From positions 487,609 through 551,608 of the forward strand of contig NZ_JACIDX010000001.1 of assembly GCF_014196525.1 (NCBI RefSeq): a stretch of DNA of 64,000 nt, read 5' to 3'. The notes under the pieces were generated by a model. The model searched no databases, was not told where the DNA came from, and saw only the letters and a program-made list of their open reading frames with translations. The position numbers and the translations under genes are program-made. The DNA is from Novosphingobium sediminicola (GTDB taxonomy: Bacteria > Pseudomonadota > Alphaproteobacteria > Sphingomonadales > Sphingomonadaceae). Shown here piece by piece: positions 9,154 through 18,293 of the stretch (the stretch's first letter is position 1; every line of letters begins with the position of its first letter).

Positions 9154-9918
9154 ATGCGCATCCTCCTGACCAATGACGACGGGATTCACGCGCCCGGCCT
9201 CAAGGTTCTGGAAGCCATCGCGCGCACCCTTTCCGACGACATCTGGATCGTGGCGCCTTCCGAGGAGCAATCGGGAGCCGGGCACAGCCTGACGCTGACG
9301 CGCCCGGTGCGGCTGCGCTGTCATGGCGAGCGCCGCTTTTCGGTCACCGGTACGCCCACCGATTCGGTCACGCTGGCCCTGCGCAAGGTCTTGCCCGAGG
9401 CGCCCGATCTGATCCTGTCGGGCGTCAATCGCGGCGCCAATCTGGGCGATGACGTGACCTATTCGGGCACGGTCTCGGCCGCGATGGAGGGCACGCTGGC
9501 GGGCATCCGCTCGATCGCGCTGTCTCAGGTCTATTCCAAGGAGGGCGTGGGCGACGATGTTTCCTTCGATGCCGCCGAGCAATGGGGCGAAAAGGTGCTG
9601 CGCCCACTGATCGACACGCCTTTTGCGCCGCGTACGCTGGTCAATGTCAATTTCCCCCCCTTGCGCGCCGGTGACGTTCAGGGCATCCGCGTGGTGCGTC
9701 AGGGCTTTCACGATTACGCCCGCGGATCGGTGGTCGAAAGCGTCGACCCGCGCGGCTATCCCTATTTCTGGTTCGGCCTGCACGGTATCGAACATACGCT
9801 GGGCCACCGCACTGATCTTGAGGCGATTGCCGACGGCTTCATCTCGGTCACCCCGCTTCAGCTTGATCTGACGCATGACGCCTCGCTGGCCGCGCTGGCC
9901 GGGCGGTTCGCTCAATGA
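9154..9918 (+). CDS. surE: 5'/3'-nucleotidase SurE
   Basis: 254 residues. The N-terminal metal-binding motif NDDGIHAPG (residues 7-15) and the SGxNxGxN segment SGVNRGANLGDDVTYSGT are intact. SurE hydrolyses nucleoside monophosphates and short polyphosphates in the cytoplasm. Its stop overlaps the start of the LysM/LytM gene (ATGA), so the two are translationally coupled; in many proteobacteria pcm sits between surE and the nlpD-type gene, but it is absent here. Confidence 0.96.
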   Translation: MRILLTNDDGIHAPGLKVLEAIARTLSDDIWIVAPSEEQSGAGHSLTLTRPVRLRCHGERRFSVTGTPTDSVTLALRKVLPEAPDLILSGVNRGANLGDDVTYSGTVSAAMEGTLAGIRSIALSQVYSKEGVGDDVSFDAAEQWGEKVLRPLIDTPFAPRTLVNVNFPPLRAGDVQGIRVVRQGFHDYARGSVVESVDPRGYPYFWFGLHGIEHTLGHRTDLEAIADGFISVTPLQLDLTHDASLAALAGRFAQ

Positions 9919-10973
9919 GCAAAGCGCGTTGGCGCATGGCCGCGCTGGTGGCGGGTTCGCTGATCATCGGCGCGCCCGGTGCTTGGGCGCAGACGGCCAA
10001 GAGCCGCCCCCGCGCCGAAGGCGATCTGCCCACGCCGCTGCCGCTGGAAGAAGAGAGCGAGCATGTGGTGGTGCCGGGCGAAACGCTGGGCGGGATCGCG
10101 AACCGGGCCAAGGTGCCCAAGATCCTGATCATCGAGGCCAACCACCTCAAGCCGCCGCATTACGCGGTCCATGCCGGGCAAAAGCTGTTTCTGCCGCGCA
10201 CGCGCCACCATGTGGTCAAGGCGGGCGAAACGGGTTTCGACATCGCCTATCGCTATGGCGTATCCTACCCTTCCATCGCGGTGGCCAATGGGCTGGAGCC
10301 CAATGCTCGGCTGCGTGAGGGACAGAAGCTGTTGATCCCCACCGTGCTGAAGCCCGATGGCGCGGGCAAAGCGGATATGGCCAAGACGAATGCGGCCAAG
10401 GCGGATAAATCTGCCGATGAGGCTGCGCCCGATAGCGAGGCCAAGACCGATGCCAGGCCTCGCTTCCTCTGGCCGCTGGAAGGGCGGATGCGGCGCGGTT
10501 TCGTGGCCAAGAGCCGCGACATGGGCGGCGGCGATTTCCACAACGGGCTCGATATTGTTGCGCCCGAGGGCGAGGCTGTGCGCACCAGCGCACCGGGCGA
10601 GGTGCTCTTTGCGGGGCGTGAGCCTGACAGTTTCGGCAATCTGGTGGTAATCGACCATGGCAAGGGATGGCAGACCGCCTATGGCTTCCTGTCCAAACTG
10701 ACGGTCAAGCGCGGCGACAGCGTCAAGGCGCATGAGCGGGTGGGCCTTGTGGGCCATTCGGGCCGGGCCACGCGCGACGAATTGCATTTCGAGATCCGCC
10801 GCAATGACGATCCGGTCAACCCGCTGCCGCTGCTGCCTCGCCGCGATGCGGGCAAGGGCGAGAAGGAGGATGCCGCTGCGCAAAAGGCATTGAGCGAGGG
10901 CAAGAAGGGCGCGGGCAAGGCCCCCGGCAAATCCGACACGCCATCATCCGCCGCGAAAAAGCCCGCCCGTTGA
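9915..10973 (+). CDS. LysM/LytM (M23-like) murein hydrolase activator, NlpD/EnvC type
   Basis: 352 residues: a signal peptide (to about AWAQ, residue 24), two LysM domains (about 47-95 and 97-140), a charged Ala/Lys linker, and a C-terminal M23/LytM domain (about 200-310). HNGLD keeps the first zinc histidine and aspartate. However, the later HxH position reads DELHFE, and the usual YxH segment reads AYGFLS, so two active-site histidines are replaced. The domain is therefore probably non-catalytic and activates cell-separation amidases, as NlpD and EnvC do. The C-terminal tail is rich in Lys, Gly and Ala. Coupled to surE by a 4-bp overlap. Confidence 0.88.
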   Translation: MSKARWRMAALVAGSLIIGAPGAWAQTAKSRPRAEGDLPTPLPLEEESEHVVVPGETLGGIANRAKVPKILIIEANHLKPPHYAVHAGQKLFLPRTRHHVVKAGETGFDIAYRYGVSYPSIAVANGLEPNARLREGQKLLIPTVLKPDGAGKADMAKTNAAKADKSADEAAPDSEAKTDARPRFLWPLEGRMRRGFVAKSRDMGGGDFHNGLDIVAPEGEAVRTSAPGEVLFAGREPDSFGNLVVIDHGKGWQTAYGFLSKLTVKRGDSVKAHERVGLVGHSGRATRDELHFEIRRNDDPVNPLPLLPRRDAGKGEKEDAAAQKALSEGKKGAGKAPGKSDTPSSAAKKPAR

Positions 10974-11133
10974 ACCAGACACGCCTTGCCTCCTATGGCA
11001 CGCGGGCGGCTGGTCGATTCGGGGTGGAGTGCGGCGTAATGCATTTGAGGGCGAAGGTTACGAGCGTCGGATGATCATCATGCGGATCGATGGCGAGGAG
11101 ATGCCCGCCTCGATCTATGGCGCGCACTGAAGA

Positions 11134-11493
11134 TTATGCCATGGCCCAAAATACCGTGCCCATCGCCATGAAGGCGACAAAGACATAACCGGCGTCAGCC
11201 GCCGCCTCGCGCCCGGCAATGCCGTGGCGGCCATAAAGCGCCGCCCCCGCCGGAATGGCGATGAACAGCGCAAACCCGCCCGACATCATCCAGTAAAGCC
11301 AAGGCTTTGCCGCCAGCGTTTCGGCCCCGACCCGGGCAAAATTATGCCCGATCAGCCATGCCGGAAACACCAGCGCCAGCAGGCGCACAGGCGCAGGGCT
11401 GCGCGCCGCCCGCATCAGCCCATACCACGGAAACGCCAGCAGGCCCGCCACCAGCGCCGCCACGCCAATCGCCAACCAGTTTACCGGACCCAT
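11134..11493 (-). CDS. DUF1761-like integral membrane protein
   Basis: 119 residues from the ATG at 11493 ([10 protein letters not shown]); a longer frame to 11529 is less likely. Four hydrophobic segments are visible: [12 protein letters not shown] followed by PWYG, then [12 protein letters not shown], then [17 protein letters not shown], and the final [16 protein letters not shown]. The N-terminal NW...WYG pattern resembles DUF1761 proteins, whose function is unknown. It is divergent from rimO with about 74 bp between starts. The preceding 160 bp (10974-11133) holds no clear gene. Confidence 0.65.
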   Translation of the reverse strand: MGPVNWLAIGVAALVAGLLAFPWYGLMRAARSPAPVRLLALVFPAWLIGHNFARVGAETLAAKPWLYWMMSGGFALFIAIPAGAALYGRHGIAGREAAADAGYVFVAFMAMGTVFWAMA

Positions 11494-11567
11494 GCGCTTA
11501 TTCCTTTGTTCGGGGCGATTGCGCCGCAACTGGCCTTATTCGCCATTTTAGCGTAGGGGCGCAGCCC

Positions 11568-12950
11568 ATGAGTGACAAGCTGACAAAAATTCCCGAATCC
11601 CCCAAGGTTGGCATGGTCAGCCTCGGCTGCCCCAAGGCGCTGGTCGACAGCGAGCGCATCCTGACCCGCCTGCGCGCAGATGGCTATGCGTTTGCGCCCG
11701 ATTATGTCGGGGCGGACGTGGTGTTGGTCAACACCTGCGGCTTCCTCGATTCGGCCAAGGAGGAATCTCTGGCCGCGATTGGCGAGGCGATTGCCGAAAA
11801 CGGCCGCGTGATCGTGACCGGTTGTATGGGCAACGAAGCCGAGGTGATCCGCGCCCGCTTCCCCGATGTGCTGGCCGTCACCGGCGCGCATCAGTATGAG
11901 CAGGTGGTCGATGCGGTGCACGAGGCCGCGCCGCCCACGCGCGGGCCGTTTGTCGATCTGATCCCCGCCGGGGCCGACGGCGAGGTCAAGCTGACCCCGC
12001 GCCACTATTCCTATCTCAAGATTTCGGAAGGGTGCAATCATTCCTGCTCCTTCTGTATCATCCCGCAACTGCGCGGCAAACTGGCCAGCCGCCGCATCGA
12101 CGCGGTGCTGCGCGAGGCCGAAAAGCTGGTGGCCGCAGGGACCAAGGAACTGCTGGTCATCTCGCAGGACACCTCGGCCTATGGCGTCGACATTCGCCAC
12201 GAAAGCCGCACGTGGAAGGACCGCGAGGTCCGCGCGCATATGACCGATCTGGCCCGCGAACTGGGGCAGCTTCGCACGCCCGAGGGCGAGGCCCCGTGGG
12301 TGCGGCTGCATTATGTCTATCCCTATCCCCATGTCGATGCGATCATCCCGCTGATGGCGCAGGGCCTGATCACGCCCTATCTCGACATTCCCTTCCAGCA
12401 TGCCGCCCCCAATGTGCTGCGCGCGATGAAGCGTCCGGCCAATGAGGCGCGCGTTCTGGAACGCATCAAGGCATGGCGCGAAATCTGCCCCGACCTGGCG
12501 ATTCGTTCGTCCTTCGTGGTCGGCTTCCCCGGCGAGACCGAGGAGGATTTCCAATATCTGCTCGACTGGCTGGACGAGGCGCAGCTCGACCGCGTGGGCG
12601 CCTTCCGGTTTGAGCCGGTGGAGGGCGCCACCGCCAACGACCTGCCCGGCGCTGTGCCAGAGGCGGTCAAGGAGGAGCGTTTCGCCCGCCTGATGGAAAA
12701 AACCGAGGCGATCAGCGCCGCGCGGCTTCAGGCCAAGGTCGGCCGCGTGATTCGCGTCATCATCGACGAAGTGGGCGAACCCGACGAAGATGGCGACATG
12801 GGCGCCACCGGCCGCAGCCAGGCCGATGCCCCCGAGATCGACGGACAGGTGCTTTTGCGCGATGTGCCGCAGGATCTGAAATCGGGCGACATCGTTGATG
12901 TTCTGATCGAAGATGCTGATGCGCATGACCTTTTTGGGGTGATTGCGTAA
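11568..12950 (+). CDS. rimO: Ribosomal protein uS12 methylthiotransferase RimO
   Basis: 460 residues. The N-terminal MTTase domain has three cluster-binding cysteines ([30 protein letters not shown]). The radical SAM motif is CNHSCSFC, Cys156-x3-Cys160-x2-Cys163. A TRAM domain forms the last ~70 residues. The [13 protein letters not shown] and FLDSAKEES signatures distinguish RimO from MiaB. It methylthiolates Asp88 of ribosomal protein S12. ATG at 11568 aligns with family N-termini; the open frame upstream overlaps the divergent gene and is not coding. Confidence 0.96.
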   Translation: MSDKLTKIPESPKVGMVSLGCPKALVDSERILTRLRADGYAFAPDYVGADVVLVNTCGFLDSAKEESLAAIGEAIAENGRVIVTGCMGNEAEVIRARFPDVLAVTGAHQYEQVVDAVHEAAPPTRGPFVDLIPAGADGEVKLTPRHYSYLKISEGCNHSCSFCIIPQLRGKLASRRIDAVLREAEKLVAAGTKELLVISQDTSAYGVDIRHESRTWKDREVRAHMTDLARELGQLRTPEGEAPWVRLHYVYPYPHVDAIIPLMAQGLITPYLDIPFQHAAPNVLRAMKRPANEARVLERIKAWREICPDLAIRSSFVVGFPGETEEDFQYLLDWLDEAQLDRVGAFRFEPVEGATANDLPGAVPEAVKEERFARLMEKTEAISAARLQAKVGRVIRVIIDEVGEPDEDGDMGATGRSQADAPEIDGQVLLRDVPQDLKSGDIVDVLIEDADAHDLFGVIA

Positions 12951-13070
12951 AGGGCAATCCATCCTTTGCGTTTTGCGCAACAATTGACGCACTTTTCGCA
13001 TTTGCAATAGTCAGCGTTGTCAGGCTTAAGGAGCGGGCCTTTTAGGCATCCTCTCCCAAAACTTCCAAAG

Positions 13071-13094
13071 CCCGGCTCCGGCCGGGTTTTTTTT
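13071..13094 (+). terminator. Intrinsic terminator downstream of rimO
   Basis: A perfect 6-bp GC stem, CCCGGC-TCCG-GCCGGG (13071-13086), is followed immediately by eight thymines. It lies about 120 bp after the rimO stop and before the next gene on the same strand, separating the two transcripts. Confidence 0.85.
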
Positions 13095-13195
13095 GCCCGC
13101 AATCCGCAGCCTCCATTGGATTCTGGCAAGATTTGCACAGTTTTGCCCTTTTTCCCGCCTTGCCGCGCCGCGCCAGTCTGCTTACCCCTGTGGCC

Positions 13196-13972
13196 ATGGT
13201 TGAATCAGCTTCTCCCTCGCCCCGCATCTTCACCGCTGCGCTGGTGGTGATTGGCGACGAAATCCTTTCCGGCCGCACGCAGGACAAGAATATTGCCCAG
13301 ATCGCGAGCTGGTTGGGGGTTCAGGGCATCCGCCTGCGCGAAGTGCGCGTGGTGGCCGACGATACGGATGCGATTGTCGAGGCGGTCAACACTTTGCGCG
13401 TGCGCAATGACTACCTCTTCACCACCGGCGGCATCGGCCCCACCCATGATGACATCACGGTGGATGCGATTGCGCAGGCTCTGGGCGTGCCCGTGGTGGT
13501 CCACCCCGAGGCGCGGCAGATTCTGGCCGACTATTACGCCTCACGCGGCAGCGAATTGACCGAGATGCGGCTGCGCATGGCCCGCGTGCCCGAGGGCGCG
13601 GGGCTGATCCCCAACCGCTATTCGGGGGCGCCGGGCATCCATTGGGGCAATATCTATATCATGGCCGGCGTGCCGATGATTACGGCGGGCATGCTCGATG
13701 CGCTGACCGGATCGCTGGAAGGCGGCCTGCCGGTGCTGGCCGAAACGGTCGGCTGCTGGGTGGGCGAGAGCGAGGTGGTGCAATTGCTGGCCCAGACCGA
13801 GAAGGACCACGAGGGCGTCTCGATCGGCTCCTATCCCTTTTTCCGCGATGGGCGCACGGGCTCGAATTTCGTGATCCGCTCGACCGATGCCGAGCAACTG
13901 GCGGCCTGCGTGACGGCTCTATCGGCGGCGCTGGAGGCGATGGGGCGCGATCCGGTGCTGGGCGGGATCTGA
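13196..13972 (+). CDS. CinA-family / MoCF-domain molybdopterin-binding protein
   Basis: About 258 residues consisting essentially of one MoaB/MogA-type domain, with VVIGDEILSGRTQDKN near the N-terminus and FTTGGIGPTHDDITVDAIA. It corresponds to the N-terminal domain of CinA without the nicotinamide-nucleotide amidase domain; such stand-alone proteins are common in alphaproteobacteria, and their physiological substrate is not settled. ATG at 13196 gives the usual N-terminus; an in-frame ATG at 13133 is possible but poorly supported. The stop overlaps the next gene by one base. Confidence 0.85.
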   Translation: MVESASPSPRIFTAALVVIGDEILSGRTQDKNIAQIASWLGVQGIRLREVRVVADDTDAIVEAVNTLRVRNDYLFTTGGIGPTHDDITVDAIAQALGVPVVVHPEARQILADYYASRGSELTEMRLRMARVPEGAGLIPNRYSGAPGIHWGNIYIMAGVPMITAGMLDALTGSLEGGLPVLAETVGCWVGESEVVQLLAQTEKDHEGVSIGSYPFFRDGRTGSNFVIRSTDAEQLAACVTALSAALEAMGRDPVLGGI

Positions 13973-14490
13973 TGCTGCTGGCACTGTTACTGGCCCATGC
14001 CGGGTCGCTGTCGGCCTTTGAGGCGACCCTGGCCGCGCAGGACAGCGCGACCGCCGCGCTGGGCCAATGGTGCGAGGCCCGACATCTGGCCGATCCGGCC
14101 ACCATCAAGGCCGCCCAGGTCAAGGGCGAGGACACCATGCCCCCGCCCGATCTGGACGAAACGCTCAAGCTCTCCGAGGATCAGGAACCGGCCTATCGCC
14201 ATGTCCGCCTGTCCTGCGGCGGCAAGGTTCTGTCCGAGGCGCATAATTGGTATGCGCGCCAGAGGCTGACCCCGGCGATGAACCAGACGCTGGACACCAC
14301 CGACACGCCTTTTGGCAAGGTGGCGGGCCCGCTGGGCTTTACCCGCGAAAGACTGGGGGCGGTGCGCGGGGCGGCGCCCGGTTGCCCGCGTGATACGGTG
14401 CTTTCGCATCGCGCGCTGCTGCGCCTGCCCGATGGATCACCGCTGGCGCTGGTGGTCGAATGCTATACGCCTGCGGTAATCGGTAAATAG
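13972..14490 (+). CDS. Exported protein with chorismate-lyase-like fold (tentative)
   Basis: 172 residues; its ATG overlaps the last base of the upstream stop (TGATG), implying coupling. A short hydrophobic N-terminus (MLLALLLAHAGSLSAF) could be a signal sequence. The C-terminal two thirds follow the pattern of UbiC/DUF98 chorismate-lyase-fold proteins: YRHVRLSCGGKVLSEAHNWY, then RLTPAMNQ...DTPFGKV and HRALLRLPDGSPLALVVECY. That resemblance is by eye and the ubiquinone-pathway activity is not claimed; export would argue for another role. Confidence 0.55.
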   Translation: MLLALLLAHAGSLSAFEATLAAQDSATAALGQWCEARHLADPATIKAAQVKGEDTMPPPDLDETLKLSEDQEPAYRHVRLSCGGKVLSEAHNWYARQRLTPAMNQTLDTTDTPFGKVAGPLGFTRERLGAVRGAAPGCPRDTVLSHRALLRLPDGSPLALVVECYTPAVIGK

Positions 14491-14531
14491 CGCAGCTTGC
14501 AGAATTGTCCTTTCCCGCTTACCTTTAGCTG

Positions 14532-15092
14532 ATGATTGAAGCGCAATCCCTTGCCGGACGCCTGCTGCTGGCCATGCCCGGCATGCCTGATCCGCGCTTT
14601 GAAGAAGCGGTGCTGGCGCTGTGCATGCATGACAAGGATGGCGCGCTGGGCATTGGCGTGGGTCAGGTGCTCGAAGGCGTTACGCTGCACAATCTGCTCG
14701 ATGATCTCAATATTCCCACCGGGCTGGCCCCCGATTGCGAAGTGCATCACGGCGGCCCCGTCGAGCCTCAACGCGGCTTTGTCCTGCACAGCCCCGACTG
14801 GAAGGGCGAAGGCACGCTGCTGGTCAGCGATCAGTGGAGCCTGACGGGCAGCCGCGACATTCTGGCTGCGATTGCCGAAGGGCGCGGGCCGGCACGCTGG
14901 CTGGTCGCGCTGGGCTATGCCGGATGGGGCGAGGCACAACTGGACGCCGAAATGCGCCAGCATGGCTGGTATGCCGCCGAAGGGCGCGGGGCGATCCTGT
15001 TCAACCATCCGGTTGAGGCGCGATGGAGCGCGGCATGGCGGGCCGAGGGGATCGACCCGGCCCATCTGACCAATGTCACCGGGCGGGCATAG
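14532..15092 (+). CDS. yqgE: YqgE/AlgH family protein (UPF0301)
   Basis: 186 residues, full length. Family signatures are LAGRLLLAMPGMPDPRFEEAV at the N-terminus, VHHGGPVEPQRGFVLH in the middle, and ARWLVALGYAGWGEAQLDAE in the C-terminal half. The function is unknown; AlgH was linked to alginate regulation in Pseudomonas. Transcribed alone or as the last gene after the CinA-type pair, about 41 bp downstream. Confidence 0.93.
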   Translation: MIEAQSLAGRLLLAMPGMPDPRFEEAVLALCMHDKDGALGIGVGQVLEGVTLHNLLDDLNIPTGLAPDCEVHHGGPVEPQRGFVLHSPDWKGEGTLLVSDQWSLTGSRDILAAIAEGRGPARWLVALGYAGWGEAQLDAEMRQHGWYAAEGRGAILFNHPVEARWSAAWRAEGIDPAHLTNVTGRA

Positions 15093-15157
15093 GGTTTGCG
15101 CCTTGCGTCAACCGTGTTATATTCATAATACACGAGATCTGAACAAAGAGGATAGTC

Positions 15158-16354
15158 ATGGCGAGCACGCTTGAAAGCCCGGCAATCACGCTGACCCCGC
15201 CCGATCCGGTGCCGGTGGTGGCGCCTGCGCAGGCCGCGGGCCTTGTCCCGCTGGCCACCGAGCAGAAGAGCAAGCTGGATGAAAAGGTCGATAGCTTCAT
15301 CGCCGACCTGATCGCGCAGGACGCCAATTCGCCCGAATTCGGCAAGCGCGTTGATCAGTTGACGAGCATGGGCCGTAAGGAAATTGCGGCGGCATCGGGC
15401 ATGTCGAACCGCTTTCTCGACCGGCCGGTGCGCGCGATGGACAAGGATCAGGGCGTGGGCGCCAATCTGATCGAATTGCGCCGCACGGTCGAGGCGCTCG
15501 ATCCGGCCAAGGCGGGCAAATTGTCGCCGGGCAAGAAGCTGTTCGGCCTCATCCCGTTCGGCAATTCGATGCAGAAATATTTCGACGGCTATGTCTCGTC
15601 GCAGGGCCATATCAAGGCGATCCTCGACAAGCTGGCCAGCGGCAAGGACGAGCTGTTGATGGACAATGCGGCCATCGACGTCGAACGCTCCAAGCTGTGG
15701 GAGGCGATGGGCAATCTGGAGCAGATGATCCATATCTCCAAGAAGCTGGACGAGAAGATCGAGGAAAAGGCGGGCGATCTGGACGCTACCGATCCGGCCA
15801 AGGCCAAGGCCTTGCGGGAAAGCGCACTGTTTTACACGCGCCAGCGCACGCAGGATCTGCTGACGCAAATGGCGGTGACGGTGCAGGGCTATCTGGCGCT
15901 CGATCTGGTCAAGAAGAACAATGTCGAGCTGGTCAAGGGCGTGGACCGGGCCAGCACGACCACGGTCGCGGCGCTGCGCACGGCGGTGACCGTGGCGCAG
16001 GCGATGACCAACCAGCGCCTCGTGCTGCAACAGATCACGGCGCTCAATGAAACCACCGCCAATATCATCGATTCGACCAGCACCCTGCTGAAGGAACAGA
16101 CCGGGCAGATCCATGCTCAGGCCGCCGCCAGCACGATCCCCGTCGAAACGCTGCAACGCGCGTTTCAGAACATCTATGACACGATGGACACGATCGACAC
16201 GTTCAAGGTGAAGGCGCTCGATTCGATGAAGCAGACCGTCAACACACTGTCGGCCGAGGTGGAAAAATCCAAGGGCTATATCGCACGCGCGCAGGGACAG
16301 TCCTCGGCGCAGGTGGCCCATGACGGCCCCTCGCTGCTCAGCCTTGAAGGATAA
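15158..16354 (+). CDS. TelA/KlaA-family toxic anion resistance protein
   Basis: 398 residues, mostly alpha-helical, with long coiled-coil segments (for example ISKKLDEKIEEKAGDLDA and the C-terminal VNTLSAEVEKSKGYI). The central FGLIPFGNSMQKYFDGYVSSQGHI and the DNAAIDVERSKLWEAMG segment are typical of the TelA family, named from tellurite resistance. The true role is unclear. It starts at ATG with AAAGAGGA upstream and lies two bases before an XpaC-like gene, a pairing also known in Firmicutes. Confidence 0.88.
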   Translation: MASTLESPAITLTPPDPVPVVAPAQAAGLVPLATEQKSKLDEKVDSFIADLIAQDANSPEFGKRVDQLTSMGRKEIAAASGMSNRFLDRPVRAMDKDQGVGANLIELRRTVEALDPAKAGKLSPGKKLFGLIPFGNSMQKYFDGYVSSQGHIKAILDKLASGKDELLMDNAAIDVERSKLWEAMGNLEQMIHISKKLDEKIEEKAGDLDATDPAKAKALRESALFYTRQRTQDLLTQMAVTVQGYLALDLVKKNNVELVKGVDRASTTTVAALRTAVTVAQAMTNQRLVLQQITALNETTANIIDSTSTLLKEQTGQIHAQAAASTIPVETLQRAFQNIYDTMDTIDTFKVKALDSMKQTVNTLSAEVEKSKGYIARAQGQSSAQVAHDGPSLLSLEG

Positions 16355-16356
16355 GC

Positions 16357-17109
16357 ATGGCTGATAATTCCGCCCATAACAGCGACGCCATTCTGGCCGC
16401 CGCACGCGCCTCGCTGAACGATCAGCGGGCGGGCGGGCGGCGCGTGGCCACAGGCAAGCCCATCGGCCAGCGCTCAGCCGCGCTGCGCCGCAGCGGGCAA
16501 AAGCGCAAGGCCGCCGCGCTGGCGCTCAGTGTGGTGGTGGCGATCATGCTGGTCAATCTGGTGATCGGCCTGCTCTCCGGCATCGTGCATCTGCTGGGCT
16601 GGCTGTCCTATGGCGCGGTGGCGGCGGTGCTGGTGGCGGTGATCTGGATGCTGATGCGCAACCGCGCGGTGCCGGTGCCCAGCCTTGAAACGCTGCGCGC
16701 CGCGCCTGCGCGCCAGTTGGTCGGGCAAACGCAGGTCTGGCTGGAGGCGCAGCGGGCCGCCCTGCCCGCCCCGGCGCTCGATCTGGTCGGGCGGATCGGC
16801 GGGCAACTGGACGGGCTGGCGCTTCAACTTGATCGGGTGGATGAAAATGCACCCGCCGTGGGGCAGGTCCGGCAATTGGTGGGCGAACATCTGCCCACGC
16901 TGGTCAATGCCTATACCGCCGTGCCGCCTTCGCTGCGTGGACAGGCCCACGCGGGCAGCAGCCCGGATCAGCAATTGAGCGAGAGCCTGACCCGGCTGAG
17001 CGGGGAACTGGACAGCGTGACGCGCCAATTGGCCGAGGGCAAGCTGGACGCGCTGGCGATCCAGAGCCGGTTTATCGATTATAAATATGGCGAGACGCCG
17101 GAAGGTTAA
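16357..17109 (+). CDS. XpaC-like membrane protein, partner of TelA
   Basis: 250 residues. A basic N-terminal region precedes two transmembrane helices (AAALALSVVVAIMLVNLVIGL and LGWLSYGAVAAVLVAVIWML, about residues 48-95). A helical cytoplasmic C-terminal domain ends in DALAIQSRFIDYKYG, resembling the end of XpaC (5-bromo-4-chloroindolyl phosphate hydrolysis) proteins. It starts two bases after telA stops, so the two form an operon. The stop overlaps that of the convergent gene by four bases. Confidence 0.7.
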   Translation: MADNSAHNSDAILAAARASLNDQRAGGRRVATGKPIGQRSAALRRSGQKRKAAALALSVVVAIMLVNLVIGLLSGIVHLLGWLSYGAVAAVLVAVIWMLMRNRAVPVPSLETLRAAPARQLVGQTQVWLEAQRAALPAPALDLVGRIGGQLDGLALQLDRVDENAPAVGQVRQLVGEHLPTLVNAYTAVPPSLRGQAHAGSSPDQQLSESLTRLSGELDSVTRQLAEGKLDALAIQSRFIDYKYGETPEG

Positions 17110-17435
17110 TCCTTCACGCGCGCCGTCAGCCAGGGTAGCCAGCGCAGCGCCGCAAACAGCAAAAAGGGCCAGAACCAAGTGGCGAGCATATCGCCCTTGG
17201 TGTCCTGCCACGACCAGAGCGTACGAAAGAAGTAATCGTAGAGCTCATTAAAGGTCTCTGCCGCGATCACCGCGATCAACGGCCAGCGCGAGGCCAAAGG
17301 CCGCCGCAGTAGCACCCCCGCCCCCAGCCAGATCGCCAGACCGACATAGGTGTGGACGATCTTGTCGGCCTGTGTGGGCGCGAAAGTGTCCACGATCCAG
17401 TCCATCAGGCGGCCATAATCAGCGATATGCAGCAT
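17106..17435 (-). CDS. Small integral membrane protein (109 aa), hypothetical
   Basis: 109 residues with three likely membrane helices: VHTYVGLAIWLGAGVLL, WPLIAVIAAETFNELYDYF, and MLATWFWPFLLFAALRWLPWL. Polar residues H, E, N, E and D fall within or beside the helices (KIVHTYVG, ETFNELYDYF, WQDTKGDM), reminiscent of VanZ-like proteins, but the assignment is not firm. Located downstream of rplA on the same strand, beyond a terminator. Confidence 0.65.
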   Translation of the reverse strand: MLHIADYGRLMDWIVDTFAPTQADKIVHTYVGLAIWLGAGVLLRRPLASRWPLIAVIAAETFNELYDYFFRTLWSWQDTKGDMLATWFWPFLLFAALRWLPWLTARVKD

Positions 17436-17493
17436 GGGCCTTCTATGCTGCGCCGCACAAACGACGTCCAGTCAATTCTGGACCGCAAAGGAA

Positions 17494-17527
17494 AAGGGTC
17501 GGAAAAGGTTTCCCCTTTCCGACCCTT
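17494..17527 (-). terminator. Terminator downstream of rplK-rplA
   Basis: AAGGGTCGGAAA pairs with TTTCCGACCCTT (12-bp stem, 17494-17527). Read on the minus strand it is followed by TTTTCC, consistent with an intrinsic terminator for the ribosomal protein operon. A second small hairpin (GTCCAG-TCAATT-CTGGAC, 17466-17483) lies just beyond it. Confidence 0.7.
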
Positions 17528-17564
17528 GATTCCTGTCCATCCGAAGATGAAGCGGATCAGCCGT

Positions 17565-17596
17565 CGATGGAATTAACCACCGATGGAATTAGCCGC
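17565..17596 (-). repeat. 16-bp tandem duplication over the rplA stop codon
   Basis: CGATGGAATTAACCAC is followed directly by CGATGGAATTAGCCGC, differing at two positions. The second unit contains the rplA stop codon and final glycine codons; the first unit is a near-copy just after the stop. Confidence 0.6.
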
Positions 17597-18290
17597 CGTG
17601 AACTTCGGCCAGATCCACCTTGATGCCCGGCCCCTGCGAGGTCGACAGGCCGATCTTGCGGACATACTTGCCCTTGGCGCCGGCCGGCTTCGCCTTGACG
17701 ATGGCGTCAACGAAAGCGTCGAAGTTGGCGCGCAGAGCTTCGTCCGAGAACGAGAGCTTGCCGATGCCGCCGTGGATGATACCGGCCTTTTCGACGCGGA
17801 ATTCGATCTGACCGCCCTTGGCAGCCTTGACCGCTTCGCCCACGTTCGGGGTCACGGTGCCCAGCTTGGGGTTCGGCATCAGGCCCTTGGGGCCCAGCAG
17901 CTTGCCCAGACGGCCCACGATGCCCATCATGTCGGGCGTGGCGATGACGCGACCGTAGTCGAGATTGCCAGCCTGCATGTCTTCGAGCAGGTCTTCAGCG
18001 CCAACGCGGTCGGCACCGGCGGCCAGAGCCGCTTCAGCCTTGTCGCCACGTGCGAACACGGCAACCTTCACGTCCTTGCCGGTGCCCGAGGGCAGCGTGA
18101 CCATGCCGCGGACCATCTGGTCGGCGTGGCGGGGGTCAACGCCCAGGTTCAGCGAAATTTCGAGCGTTTCGTCATACTTGGCGCTCTTGAGTTCGCGCAG
18201 CAGCGCGATGGCATCGTTGATGCCGTGCAGATTCTGGTTGTCGCCCAGCTTTTCGACGAGCGACTTCTGCTTCTTGGTCAGCTTGGCCAT
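17589..18290 (-). CDS. rplA: 50S ribosomal protein L1
   Basis: 233 residues, typical L1 length. The signature [24 protein letters not shown] and [18 protein letters not shown] are intact. L1 binds 23S rRNA at the L1 stalk and usually represses its own operon by binding the leader of the rplK-rplA mRNA. It starts three bases after rplK ends. Unlike enterobacterial order, nusG/secE do not precede and rplJL do not follow in this window. Confidence 0.98.
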   Translation of the reverse strand: MAKLTKKQKSLVEKLGDNQNLHGINDAIALLRELKSAKYDETLEISLNLGVDPRHADQMVRGMVTLPSGTGKDVKVAVFARGDKAEAALAAGADRVGAEDLLEDMQAGNLDYGRVIATPDMMGIVGRLGKLLGPKGLMPNPKLGTVTPNVGEAVKAAKGGQIEFRVEKAGIIHGGIGKLSFSDEALRANFDAFVDAIVKAKPAGAKGKYVRKIGLSTSQGPGIKVDLAEVHGG

Positions 18291-18293
18291 GTC

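Noticed and set aside
9915..10973. Active M23 endopeptidase
   Set aside because: Two of the conserved histidines are replaced, so an activator role is more likely.
14915..16405. Long minus-strand frame opposite telA
   Set aside because: Antisense of a supported gene with low-complexity Arg/His/Leu composition; no start signal.
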